Source: Erythrocercus mccallii (Eukaryota; Chordata; Aves; Passeriformes; Dicruridae). Taken from it: a DNA stretch of 64,000 nt. The stretch spans positions 1,733,060 to 1,797,059 of the forward strand of contig VZRG01000004.1 of the NCBI GenBank assembly GCA_013397435.1, read 5' to 3'. The position numbers and the translations under genes are program-made. A model generated the notes under the pieces. The model was not told the DNA's origin. It searched no databases and saw nothing but the letters and a program-made list of their open reading frames with translations. Shown piece by piece: positions 48,501 through 60,500 of this stretch (position 1 is the stretch's first letter; each line of letters begins with the position of its first letter).

Positions 48501-51500
48501 AACACTGGTAGCATAAAAAAGCAGGTTTTGGTGGACGATGCAGCTTAGTGATTTGGAGACTGACCAGGAGCTGATCTAAAACTGAACTGAACTTTGAACT
48601 CATTTCTGCTTGTCATATTATTAGATCAGTTTTCAAAGTGAAAATCTCCCATCTCATGGAAAGCATTTGATACATTTTGAAATGATGAGCAGAATTAAAA
48701 AATAAAATAGAATTAAAAAAAAATATTTTAAATCTCTTTTTCTGTGGCCTGGGGCAAGAATGTGCTCTTCTGCAGAGCTCTTCTAACAAAAGAAATCCTA
48801 ATAGTTATATTGAAACATTTATTTTTTTCAAGGAGTTGAGATTATGCTAGGCACTTCACTAAGTCAAAATCAAGCTAAATTCAAGTCACCTCTGCTGAAG
48901 AGTTTTCAGCTAAAAGTCAACAAGATGTAATTAACATTCATTATGATGTGACATCTATTAAATTGGTAGAACACAAGTGCTTCTAAACAAGAAAATGCTG
49001 TATGAAACATAATTTTTTTTGTTTTGCTGCTCTCTGGCATATTAATGCAAATTAAGTCCTGTGCTTCTATCCCTGAAGCTTTGATCATTCTGTTGTAATG
49101 CATTAATGGTATAGAAATTACTAAGCTAAATGTGTAATATATAAATGTAGAGGGTCCCGCTGCAATGAAAATGGATTTCAACTATTTTATTTTCAAAAGA
49201 GAATTGTATTTCAAAATATAGTTTAAATTAATGTTACCTTGCAGTTCTTAGTGTATACAAATAATGAAAAATAATATATAAAGTAACTCTACAAAGTCAT
49301 AACATCTTAAGAGAAATCTACTAATCTTAACTAGTCTTAACTAGTGCGTAACTTACATATTTGTTTAACCTGCTGTCTCTCTGTAGGAACTTGAACGTGT
49401 TACATCATTGCAGACTGGCCTTCAGTTAGCAGCGGTTATTTGCACAAATGGAAGAAGGTATCTTGCTTAAGGAACTGCAGAGATTTAAAGTGGGGAAGTA
49501 TTTAACAGGAAATGTGTAAGCCCAGGAAGTTTGCGTGCTGATGATATTTCCTGTTTATGTGCTGAATGCTATTAGCAGTAGTAATTAGAGATACTGAAAC
49601 AGTTGCAAACTTTTGCAGCTCTCACTTTTGCAATTGGGAGTTCTCTTTGAAACACAAAACCTTAGAGATATACCAGAGATCCACAGACAAGTGCAGAAGG
49701 GGGGATGTACCTTCTCAGTAGTCTGTTGGTACAATCTTGTTTTCTGAGTTTCCCTAACAATGCTGACAATCTTATTTTCTACCATGTATTTTGTTGGACT
49801 TGTTAGAATTGATTAGAAGTAAGTTTTATTTTATGAATTGTTGAAAATAATGTTAATTTTCACCTTGCAGACACCTGAATATAGCAAAGGAAGGCTTCAC
49901 ACAAACTAGTTTGGGACTCCTTGCAAATCAGAGGAAACGACAGTTACTTATTGGACTGCTAAAGTCTCTGAGAACAATAAAAACACTGGTATGTACAGTT
50001 GTTTTTGTTCAGTGACAAATATTTTTCTTCACTTCTGAGTAGTAATGAATTTTTTGTAAATCTTTAGTAAAAAATTTTTTGGCTTTTTTTTTTTTTGTTT
50101 TAGCAAAGAACTGATGTGCGTTTGAGTGAGATGTTGGAGGTAAGTCCCTACCAGACTGGTATAATTTGAAGCTATTTTAAGTCTATATTTGCCAGTCATC
50201 TTAATTTTGTCCCTTCCTTTCTTTTTGCAAACAGCGTCTGTGCATGGGATGAAATTATGTTTTTATTCTTCCTTTAAATTGAGAAAAACGTTGTATCAAA
50301 TTAGATAGCCCCTCTGCTGGGGTAGGGGGGGGGAGTATTTTCTATCAAAAACTCATTCCTGCCTTTATATCTGGGCACTGAAACTTGAGTTAGTTCAGTA
50401 AAAATGTTGTGGGGTCTTCACTTATCCCTGCTCTCAAATTACACCTCTTTTCTTTAGCTTGATATTTGGGAAAAAAAGAGAAAAAAAAATGATGAGATTT
50501 AGCTGATTGTTGATATGCTGGGTCTGGATAAAGAATTTCTATTGATATATTACTATACAAATTTATAGATGGTCTCCCTGCTTGGTATTTTATTTGTAAA
50601 TATAGTAATCTTCTGTCCTTATTCATTGGCTTGGCTTTTAAATTGAATTGTAGAAAACATTGCAGCATGCCGGGCATGACACTGAAAATTCTGATGCTGT
50701 TATGTATACTGTCTAAAAATGCAGTAGATACTGCACAGAGCAAAATAAGATCTTGTCTTAAGGTGAATAATTGTATGAAAGAAAGCCTCAGGATTTTACT
50801 GACATGTATAGTACATGTAAACATAACAATTTCGACTTGCCAGTTTGCCAGATGTTTACAGCTAATATTGGATGGAATGTCATGATGACAATCCCCAGTT
50901 ATTAAATTTGGAAATTGAATCTTAGTAGTTTTAACTTTCAGGATTCTGTGAATTTAATTTCATCTTGAGTAAGTCACTTTGTCTCAGCAAACTTTCTTAC
51001 TTTTTACCAAGCACAACTGCACTCATTTTCAGGTGGCATAAATGCTTTCTGCTCAGTAAGCCCTGTACAATGATTAGCTTTTCATTTCTGTGCTGTATTT
51101 TGCTACACAGGAAATAAACTCTTCACTGTCTACTAGCAGCAATTATCCTGAGGAGGTGTGGGTGTTGCATTCACGCACAGACCCTAATGTCTGATTATCA
51201 TAATTGGTCAGTGATTTTTTTAGGGCTGGAATTGCTGGTTTTGGTAGAGTGCAGTTTCAGAGCTGTGCTCAGTGTCTGCCCCTAGTAAGTTATCCCAGCT
51301 ACTGGCCCATTTATTTTCTGTACTCCAAGAAGTTAGTAGGTTGGAATATGCATGAAAGCTATTAGTAGCCACTCACAGAAGAGCTTTTGAAACGTTTCCC
51401 AATTAAAAAAAGACCTGGGATGAAGCTTCAGTAGCTTACAGGGCTGAGCTGCATCTGGAATATATTAGTAACACATCTTACGCAAGCAGGCTTTCTGATT

Positions 51501-54500
51501 TGAGCCCTGTTAGACTTAATGGAGCAAGTACCAGGTTTCCAGTGGAGAGAGATGTAAAGAGCTATAAATACAGCATTCCTTTTAGACCGGTGTACTTGTT
51601 CTGCTTTCATCTGATGGATAATGTATTTAGGGTTTTTTTGTGTTTTTTAGTTAAATTCGATCTGCATTAGAACATTGCTGTTAAAACCAATTTCATTTCA
51701 GAAACTCCTCTATGATAATAGCTGAATATAAATTACCCTCGCGTTTTTACTCTTCAGTCAATGACTGAAATTCCAGTAACAGCTTTGCATTTGAGCTCTC
51801 TAAAGCACGTAATATAACAGATGTAATTATGACAAAAACCAGAAGCTCTTAGCTATTAAAGAGGATTTCTCTTCCAAGATTCTGTCTGGTCTCATATCTA
51901 ATAGAATACAAAAATAATAGGTATATCCAAGGCACTGCCTGTGTCTTGTTGGTAGGATCCTTGGGTTTTACATTTTTATGTGTATGTTTTTGTTTTGTCC
52001 TCATAATACTTCCTGATTGAACTGTCTGCCTATTGGATATTCTTCTTATATATTAGGCCAATGCATCCATAGTGGGTTCTTTGTTTTCTGAGGCCTTCTG
52101 TGAGTCATTTGTATTTAAATTAATTTCTAATGAGCTGAATGTGTCAATTTAAGTAGTGTTTATTCGAGCATAATGTTGGGAGTCTTCCTTGTCTCCTTTT
52201 ATGTTTATTATAAACTATGGAAACAGCCTGCCAGTGCCTGAACTAACCTCTTGCCATGCTCATGAATAGATTACTGGGAAGATATTGGTTGTTCTGTAAT
52301 AAAAACTTTGTGATATATTTTCATGTATGGATAAGGAAACAATTGTTGTTTGCAAGTTGTTTGCATGAGGTAATGTAATAGTGTTTTCAGAGGTTGCTAA
52401 TTCTCAACTACTTGCACATTAAGTGCTGCAGTAGACTCTAACTTTACTGTATAGACAAAGAGGAGAGGCAAAATATTTTATTCCTAATATTTATACATAA
52501 GCATGCAAGCAAAAATGGGTATTGCACTGTTGCTTCAGAGGAGCTTTCAATTGTATTTTATCCTAAGGAAGAGGATTATCCGGGAGCTATTCAGCTGTGC
52601 TTGGAATGCCAGAAAGCTGCCAGCACTTTCAAACACTACAGTTGTATAAGGTAGGGTGACATTGTACACATGTCAGCTTCTGTAGGATTTTATTTGTAGT
52701 TGGTATAAAATAGTGATCATTGATTCTCATTCTGTAAAGAAAGTTCAATTGAGAAGTAATTTTTAGCTTAGAAAAGTAAAATTAAGGCAGTTATAAAAGT
52801 GTTAGTATCCTCTGTAGTTCCCCACCTCCCTCTACCATGACTAGCCAGTCTTCACAGTCACAACAGTGTGTAATCAATGTTTAGGCTATATAATTGTTTT
52901 CTAACTGTTGTAATATGTTGGCAGGTAAAGTTTCAACTTAAAGTGAATTATAACTCTGCTACAACCTCCTGCCTAGAGATACCTGAGCTGACTTTTTAAT
53001 GAGAAGTTTTTATTCTGGAATTAATTTGCCTATAGCAGGATAGCTTCTGCAGGATAACTTACCCTGATTCTTGTCAGTGAAATTAGCAAGTGCAGAGTTT
53101 CATGCTGACATGAAGAAATTGCTTTTAGAACTGAAACTAATCCAAATAGCTGCAGTTTCTAACTTAGAAAGACTTAATGTTTCCATTGCTTAAAAAAAAG
53201 GAAAAAATAGCAGGAAATACTCATAAACTCCAGCAGGAGATGTAGTAACAACAGATTATTATGGAGGACCTTCTGTTTGAAGGTTCATTACATGTGGAGA
53301 AACAATAAAGAAATAGTGGCTATTCTCTTTAGTGTTTAATGGCAGTTCTTTTTGATGCCTGTTTTTTCTATTTAAACTTTTCTTTGGAGGGTGTTGTACC
53401 CAGTTTATCTGATGGAAACAAAAAAGGAGGGTAATGGGTGTATCTTTTAAGTGTAGAGAACTAAGCAGAGATGCTACAATCTGTCTTTTGATAATTGGTG
53501 TAGGCCCCTAAGGAGAAGCTTCACAGCACAGAAGGAAGTTGTCTAAAATCAGATGTGGTGATTATTTAATGAAAGCTGTGCTTTCTGCTAGAAGAGAATA
53601 TCCTACCTATTTTTTTGTTGCTTTGACCCTTCCAAACAAAAACATAGTAGTCTTTTTTTGTCTTTTTTGTATTGCCGCTGTTCTAAAATTTTAAAAACTG
53701 ATGGTTGCAAAGATGCCTTTCTTTGTCCTAAATAGTTTCTCTTATGGTAGCTATTTTTGATAATTTTTTATACCAACTTAATTTTTTTTTTCTGAGGAAG
53801 CTTAAATTCTCTTTTTCCTGTAGCATTTTTGTAAGAGGTTCCTGAGCAACAAATAAAAATTACTGTAGTTTGCGAAGACTTGGCAGCCCTGATTGTTCTG
53901 CTGTAGACCACAGTGCCAAACCAAAACATTTAAAGCAGGTTTCTTGGGCGTTGGGAATGTCTTTGAATTCTTGGTTAAATCCTAGCAGGATGGAGTCTTG
54001 TCTAGACCCTCTTAACACTGCCGCATTATAAACATAGAATAATGTGCCTTTCCACATAGCAGTGGTGCGATGGTGCTAGTCTGCAGTAGCAACAGCAACT
54101 TAGTGGTTTATGATGAATTACTGTGTCGTGGTTCAGTAGCAGCGTTTTTGGAAATATGAAATGGTCTGAATTGTTTATATAATCAGTAATTTTATTCTAA
54201 ATAATTTTTTCATTCATCAATAGTGAGTTAAATTCAAAACTGCAAGACACATTGGAACAAATAGAGGTAAGAATTAATTTACTGATGTTTGGTATATGTT
54301 AATATTTAACCTCTAGGTATGTGCTAGTATTTAATCTCTAAGTACTAGAACTTTCTAGTAAAATGTTGATAGCAATTATAGAATGTGTACATTTCTTTCA
54401 AATACTCTCTTTGGATGCTGTAGCCATTGCAGTTCATATAGACTTTAGTGCTATAATCAACCTAAATGCTCTGTAATATGTTATTATATGATGACCCAGT

Positions 54501-57500
54501 CCACTAGTTGTGCTCACTGTAAGTGGTAGAGCAGTCAAATTAAAAAAGGCACATAACATTTGAAGTATTGAACTTCTAAAGAGTTGTGAAAAGTAAATTA
54601 ATAGCAAGCCAGTAGGACTGGATAAGCTGTACAAGAGATCACAGTTTCACAGGGAACTTTAGAGGTCAGCAAACTGGAAACTACTGGGTAGGACCAGTGC
54701 TAAGCTGTAGGAAATAAGACTTGAGTAGTTTTGAGGGATGAGACTAAGGTTGGTTTAAGTTGGTAGATACTATCAAAAAGCCAAGGAACACAAAGTGTTA
54801 AATGTCTTCCTGGAAACTGGTGGAAACAAAAGGAATTCTTTGAACTCCACTACTAGGTAATTTTGAGCTGGAACTTGACAAGCTTTTTGTAAGAAGTCTA
54901 GCAATGTAGGTATGTATAATGTGTATGTGATGCATGTAATGCATACACATGCAATGTTTAACAGGAACTGAATTAGCTATTTGAGCAGCTCTCTATATCT
55001 GTTGTCACATGCTCTTCAGAAAGTCAGACTAGCACGTTTTATCATACCTTGTTATTTAATTCCACGTAAAATTAAAACTTTGTCGATTTCCTTCCCTTAT
55101 GTCTTTGTACTTCAGCTTTTATGCAAAGCTTTTTTTGTTCCTTTAGTCTTTCTCTGCTAATGCTTTATTCAGAGCATGTCTGGTTCAAAAGAGCTGATGG
55201 AATGACTCTTTTCTTCCCACTCTAACACAGGCCCTGTGAGAGTGAGCACTCCTTTTTTCCTTGTGAGCAAATACTGATGTTGCTTAAAAGGAGACATGCA
55301 TCTTTACTTCCTTCCAGTAACAGCTTTGAAGAGCACATTCTGGTCTTATCAAAATATGATAAAATGTGCCATATTGATTGGTGAAAGCAATTCACAGATA
55401 GCTAAATAATCATGTTCAAGATTTTTATTTATTACTTGTGAATTTATGAAAATATCTTTCTTCCTTTGAAAGTATTTTCTACTGGAGTTATGCCTGTGCT
55501 TGTGGAAGAAACATAAATCATCCTGGGGTCCATGGAGTATTGCTGGGAAATACATGGTCTAATTAATATAGAATAATATTCTGCTAGTTAGAATTTCAAT
55601 AATGAGTCTTTTCAATAGTTGAGTGCCTCTACTAAAATCCATTCTTTTTTCCTTTTTTTGTATTTTTTAAATTATGTTTTAATATAGATCTTACTTTTAT
55701 ACTGTGTTACAAATAAAATGCAAGAGGGCTGTAGTGGAAAGAGCTATTGAAAAATGTAACAGAAAATATTAATGTTCCCTGTTTAAGAGCTGTATTCATG
55801 GGCAGTTTGATATCCCAGTTTTTCTCCTTGTACAGCTGTTTGACAAGAAACAAGATTTTTTTTTTTATGTCTGAAAAAATTCAAGTTGCTGAGTAATGTT
55901 TTAGAGAAGTTCTGAATCTTTATATTACTTGTCCTTTTACCATTTGGCTTAGGGAAGAAAGTGCAACAAACAACTCCCACCAAATCTCTAGTATTAACAC
56001 CGAAAATATTTTGTGACTAATGATGTGATTAATGAAAATTTTCCAATGGATTAAGTAAAAGTACGTAACAGACGAAACACTCACCTACTGTGGTTTCTAT
56101 TTTTAAGAGCAAGACTGTATTGCAAGATCATTAAATAATAAGAATTGAAATGGTTTTATTATCTAAAAAGGAAAGAAAATATTTGTTAACTGTGTATGTT
56201 GTTCTGTTATTGATTCATTCTGGTTTTGGTTTTTTGCATAGTTGGTTGAAAATAACTAGAATTAGATTGTGTATCTGAATACATTACAGCATCTACATGA
56301 GAATAATGTTATTAAGCTTCATAGTCAAATTCTTGAAAGCTTTATTAGTCATTAAATACGTGATCCTATTGAAGTTTTTTTTCACTTAGTTTACATAGTA
56401 GGTGACTTTCATTTGTTGCAGAGCTGGTCAGTATGCTCAGACACAGCTCTGCTGGCAGAACCTGTATTTGTGTGTCTGCTTTCTTTTTTGACTCTCTCAG
56501 GTCCTGATTGTTGTGCTGATGTAGTATTCTATAAATGGCTGTCTTGCCAATGAACTTTTAATTCAGATACTGTTAGTTCCATTTAAGAAATGCTGTCAGA
56601 GGGTTAAGAAGTCTGTAATTGAATTGATTGAGTTGAAACCCCCAGATCTGGGTTTTTCTTAGGGATGGAAGTAGAGCAACTTAGAAATCCCCTCTCTCCG
56701 CTATTGAGGTTTCTGGCCTTCTCAAAGTAAACATCACTTTGAATTTGACTTCAGTGTTCTTGTTTGTTCTTGGGAGTGGTGGAACTCTTTGGCTGACACT
56801 GAAGTATGTACACTGCAAGAAATAACACTTAAGCACCTCAGAACAGTCCTGAGTTACACAGTCTTGGTTACTTTACCACCATAATTATCGCACTGTTTAT
56901 ATAAACATCTTCTTGCATGCTGTTGTTTAAGTAATGTGTTAGTTGGCCTGTTTTTATTTAGTGTTTAACATTTTTTTGCTTTCATTTTTATAGGAACAAT
57001 TGGACGTAGCGCTTTCCAAAATATGCAAGAATTTTGATATCAATCATTATACAAAGGTTCAGCAGGCTTACAGGCTGCTTGGAAAAACACAGGTTAGTAC
57101 TTATCGTCTGAGGAAGTCACAAAGAATAGTCATATCACAGCATGAAGCTTTGACTACTGTCTTGGAAATTTATTTTCCTAATTGTTGTGGTTTAATCCCA
57201 GGTGGCAGCTGAGTCCTACACAGCTGCTCACTTCCTCCTCTTTGGTGCAATGGCAAAATCAGAGGGCAGGCAGGTGTTCAGTCATCTCCAGGACAGCAGG
57301 ACTGCATCATGTGTAACAGTGACTTGTGAAGACAAACTTCATCACTCCAAACATCTCCCTGTTTGGTCTTTTTGCCCCAGCTTTTATTACTAAGCATGAC
57401 ACCACATGTTATGGATTATCGCTTTGGTCAGTTGCGGTCAGCTGTCCTTGCTGTATCTCCTCCCAACTCCTTGCACGTGCCCAGCCCACTCTGGAGGGTT

Positions 57501-60500
57501 GGAGTGAGAAGTAGAAAAGACCTTGACCCTGTGTAAGCCCTACTCAGCAATGGCTAAGCATGGCTAATCCCTGAATTATGAACACTGTTTCCAGCACAAA
57601 TGAAAAACACAGCCCCATGCCCCATACCAGAAACTGGAAAGAAAATTAACACTATGCCACCCCAAACCAGCACACTAATGCAGATGGACTTGCCAAATGT
57701 ATGTATACAAAGGTTTTTATAATGCTCATGAAATTTAACAGTACTTGCTAAAGGTAAGCTGTGCAAGCTTACTACTGCAACATGTAATTTTTTTGGACAG
57801 GTTATAACTGTAACAGTTGCATATTTCAGCTCTATTTATACTGCTGTTTGCACTATTCATTCTATTTGGTCATGTGAATACTATTTTTTATACCTAGGTC
57901 TCTTTTTCTGGGTTGTGTGCAGCCTCTGCCTTGGGTATTTCCACTTTATATTGTCCTGTTAACATGATGGGAATGGAACAGGTGAAGGGATAGATTTTTG
58001 CAGTAAAATACATCCCATGGCATGTCAAACACTCATTGTGGACATGTCCTGAAAGTTACATCTGTGTGTGCCTAAAGCATTTTCTGTGTATATAAGAGTA
58101 GACCTAACTTTTCCCATAGGATGGAGTTCTCTTCTGTTTGGTGCACTGCTTTGAGGCTTCATATTGGTTTTTTTCTCTGAGAAGGCAAGTAACCAGTTTC
58201 AGAAAGTTATGAACTATGGGAGCTAATACCAAGGTCCTGTGAAGTAAAGGAGGTGAGGAGACCTGAGAGTCTTTGAGACATGTTTTGTCAGTGATCAGTG
58301 CTCATAATACAGGCTGAATGTGGTGGTGCCAGTGTAACAGGGATTGATTTACTTAGGGAAGAGATTCCCCCAGAAAGCTTTAGTTGCTAAAGATCAAGTC
58401 AAAACACCTGTCCCCTGATGAAGAGAGGACAAGAACTCCAATAATTTTTTATTATGCTGGTTTTTCTTAATGCTCTTTTCAGATTTCAGGAGCATATCTA
58501 AGATTGCCTTTCTTGGTTTGTTTTAAATTTTTGTTTGTTTTCTTCTTTCTAATTAGAACATTTCTAGCAAAGTTGGGTTCTTTTTTTCCCGGATTGACTG
58601 TAATACAGTGTAGCTCTGCAATAGGACAGAAATGGATTTGTCTTACCATACTTTGTTAGTGTGCATTGGAATGCCTAAAGACTGCAACTTAGAATGTTTC
58701 TTTTTTAATGCACTGTATTAAATTTCTTATTTATTGAACAAAAATAGATACAATGCATTCACTGCATGTCAAGTGCCTGACATGTTGAGAAAGGCATATA
58801 TTTGTTGGAGGGGAATGAACTTTCTGACAAAATGGGAGTGTTACTTGTTACTGCGTGGTTTTGCTTGCTTTGTTCCATTATAGGGTGACTTGGCTTTGAC
58901 ATTCTCTTTATTACTAGTAAAGTACGTGTTTTGAACTTGTCCTGAATGTAATTTACTTGCATTGTTATTCAAATCTCTCCCATACTGACCTCTTCTCAGT
59001 AAACAAAATGTCAAGATCCTTCAGTATCTTCAGTGGGTTTTTTTTTATTTCATTATTTTCATTTGTCTTTCTGTTTTCTTTGGCTAATTCAAGTTAGGAC
59101 TAGCTATAGAAGATGGGCTGATTTCAATAGAAGTTAAGCAGAATTGCTTCTTCATTTCTTATGGAGTGATGAATCTTTTTGATGCATTTTCAATGATTGG
59201 GAGGGTAAATAAATGAGTACTTTCTATAATTAGCTATATTATATTATTATTTACTATTGACAGTGTACAAAGAAAAAGTAAATTACAAAGGGAAGATGGC
59301 AGAGGAAACTGATTTTACTTGCAATACCTGAACTCTTTTATGTGATTTTATTGCAATATTGCCAAGATCTGTTAGGTATTTTTGAGACAGATATTGGAGA
59401 ACATGCTTACAAGTGTTCAGTACTGAAAAAGACATATGTTAAAAGACATAAAAAAATATGATGGCTAAAAGATGATGGCATATGACAAATTGAATTTTGC
59501 TATTTGATTTTATGTTACTCCATTTCTTTCAGACAGCAATGGACCAGTTACATATGCACTTCACCCAGGCCATTCACAACACGGTGTTTCAAGTAGTCCT
59601 TGGATATGTGGAGCTGTGTGCAGGAAACACAGACACCAAGTTTCAGAAGTTACAGTACAAAGACCTCTGTACAGTATGTAATTCTTGCATATATGTATGG
59701 TCTTTAATCTGAATTTTTTCACTGTTGTAGGTGTAGCTTTTGTCAGTAGGGACTCAGTTGTTAACCCTTCAGCTACTCTAGTTTCTTAACGCTTTTTTTA
59801 ATATAACTTATGACTGTGTGAGATACTTGTTACTCATAACTTAATATTGATATTGATTACACTAAATCTTAGCTCCTTAGAGTTATTGTGTACTCCATCT
59901 ACCAAACAGAGACCAACATTTCAAAATGTATGTGCCTTCAGTATGATATGCTAGTTATTGGAAAAACTATTATCTTTGAACTTTATTCCAGTGCATTTAA
60001 GATAGTGTTCACAATTTCTCTGATAGTGCATTTCAGTAAGAATTCTTGTAAAGATTCTAATTTAATTGGTGTCTTCCCATTATTCCTGACTTTGTTATAT
60101 TCACTTTTCATTCTCACATTTAATTTTGCACATTTGATGGCAGGATAAAGGACAGCTATAATATTGAGATGTGAAAGCTTGATGGTAGGCAGATCATGGG
60201 CTGGGACTATAGATGTATTTTCCTCTACTACAAATTTTAAGTGCAGTTTCTTGCATATTTTGTAATGTTATTAGAATGAATTACTGTAGTTTGAATAGCA
60301 TTTTTAGTTTGATCTTAATTTTTTCACTTGAGATTTTACTGAGAAATTTTCTGAAACTTCAGTGATGGGGAAGAAGACTGTAAAATATTTTAGGTGGTTC
60401 TAACATTGAATTACAATTTGAAATTATGTTTTTATCTTGAATGTTGTTTACCATGTTTGTTTCAGCCACAGACTAAGCTCTCACCATACTTCATCATACT

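Larger units (their letters stand above)
45071..49386 (+). other. VPS50 intron 5, containing the assembly gap
   Basis: About 4.3 kb including 472 unknown bases. It contains an antisense CR1 fragment, a GC-rich block after the gap and unexplained sequence at about 46.15-46.9 kb. Confidence 0.88.

Noticed and set aside
50390..50824. 144-codon minus-strand frame in VPS50 intron 8
   Set aside because: Low-complexity composition and no similarity; it lies within an intron fixed by well-supported exons.
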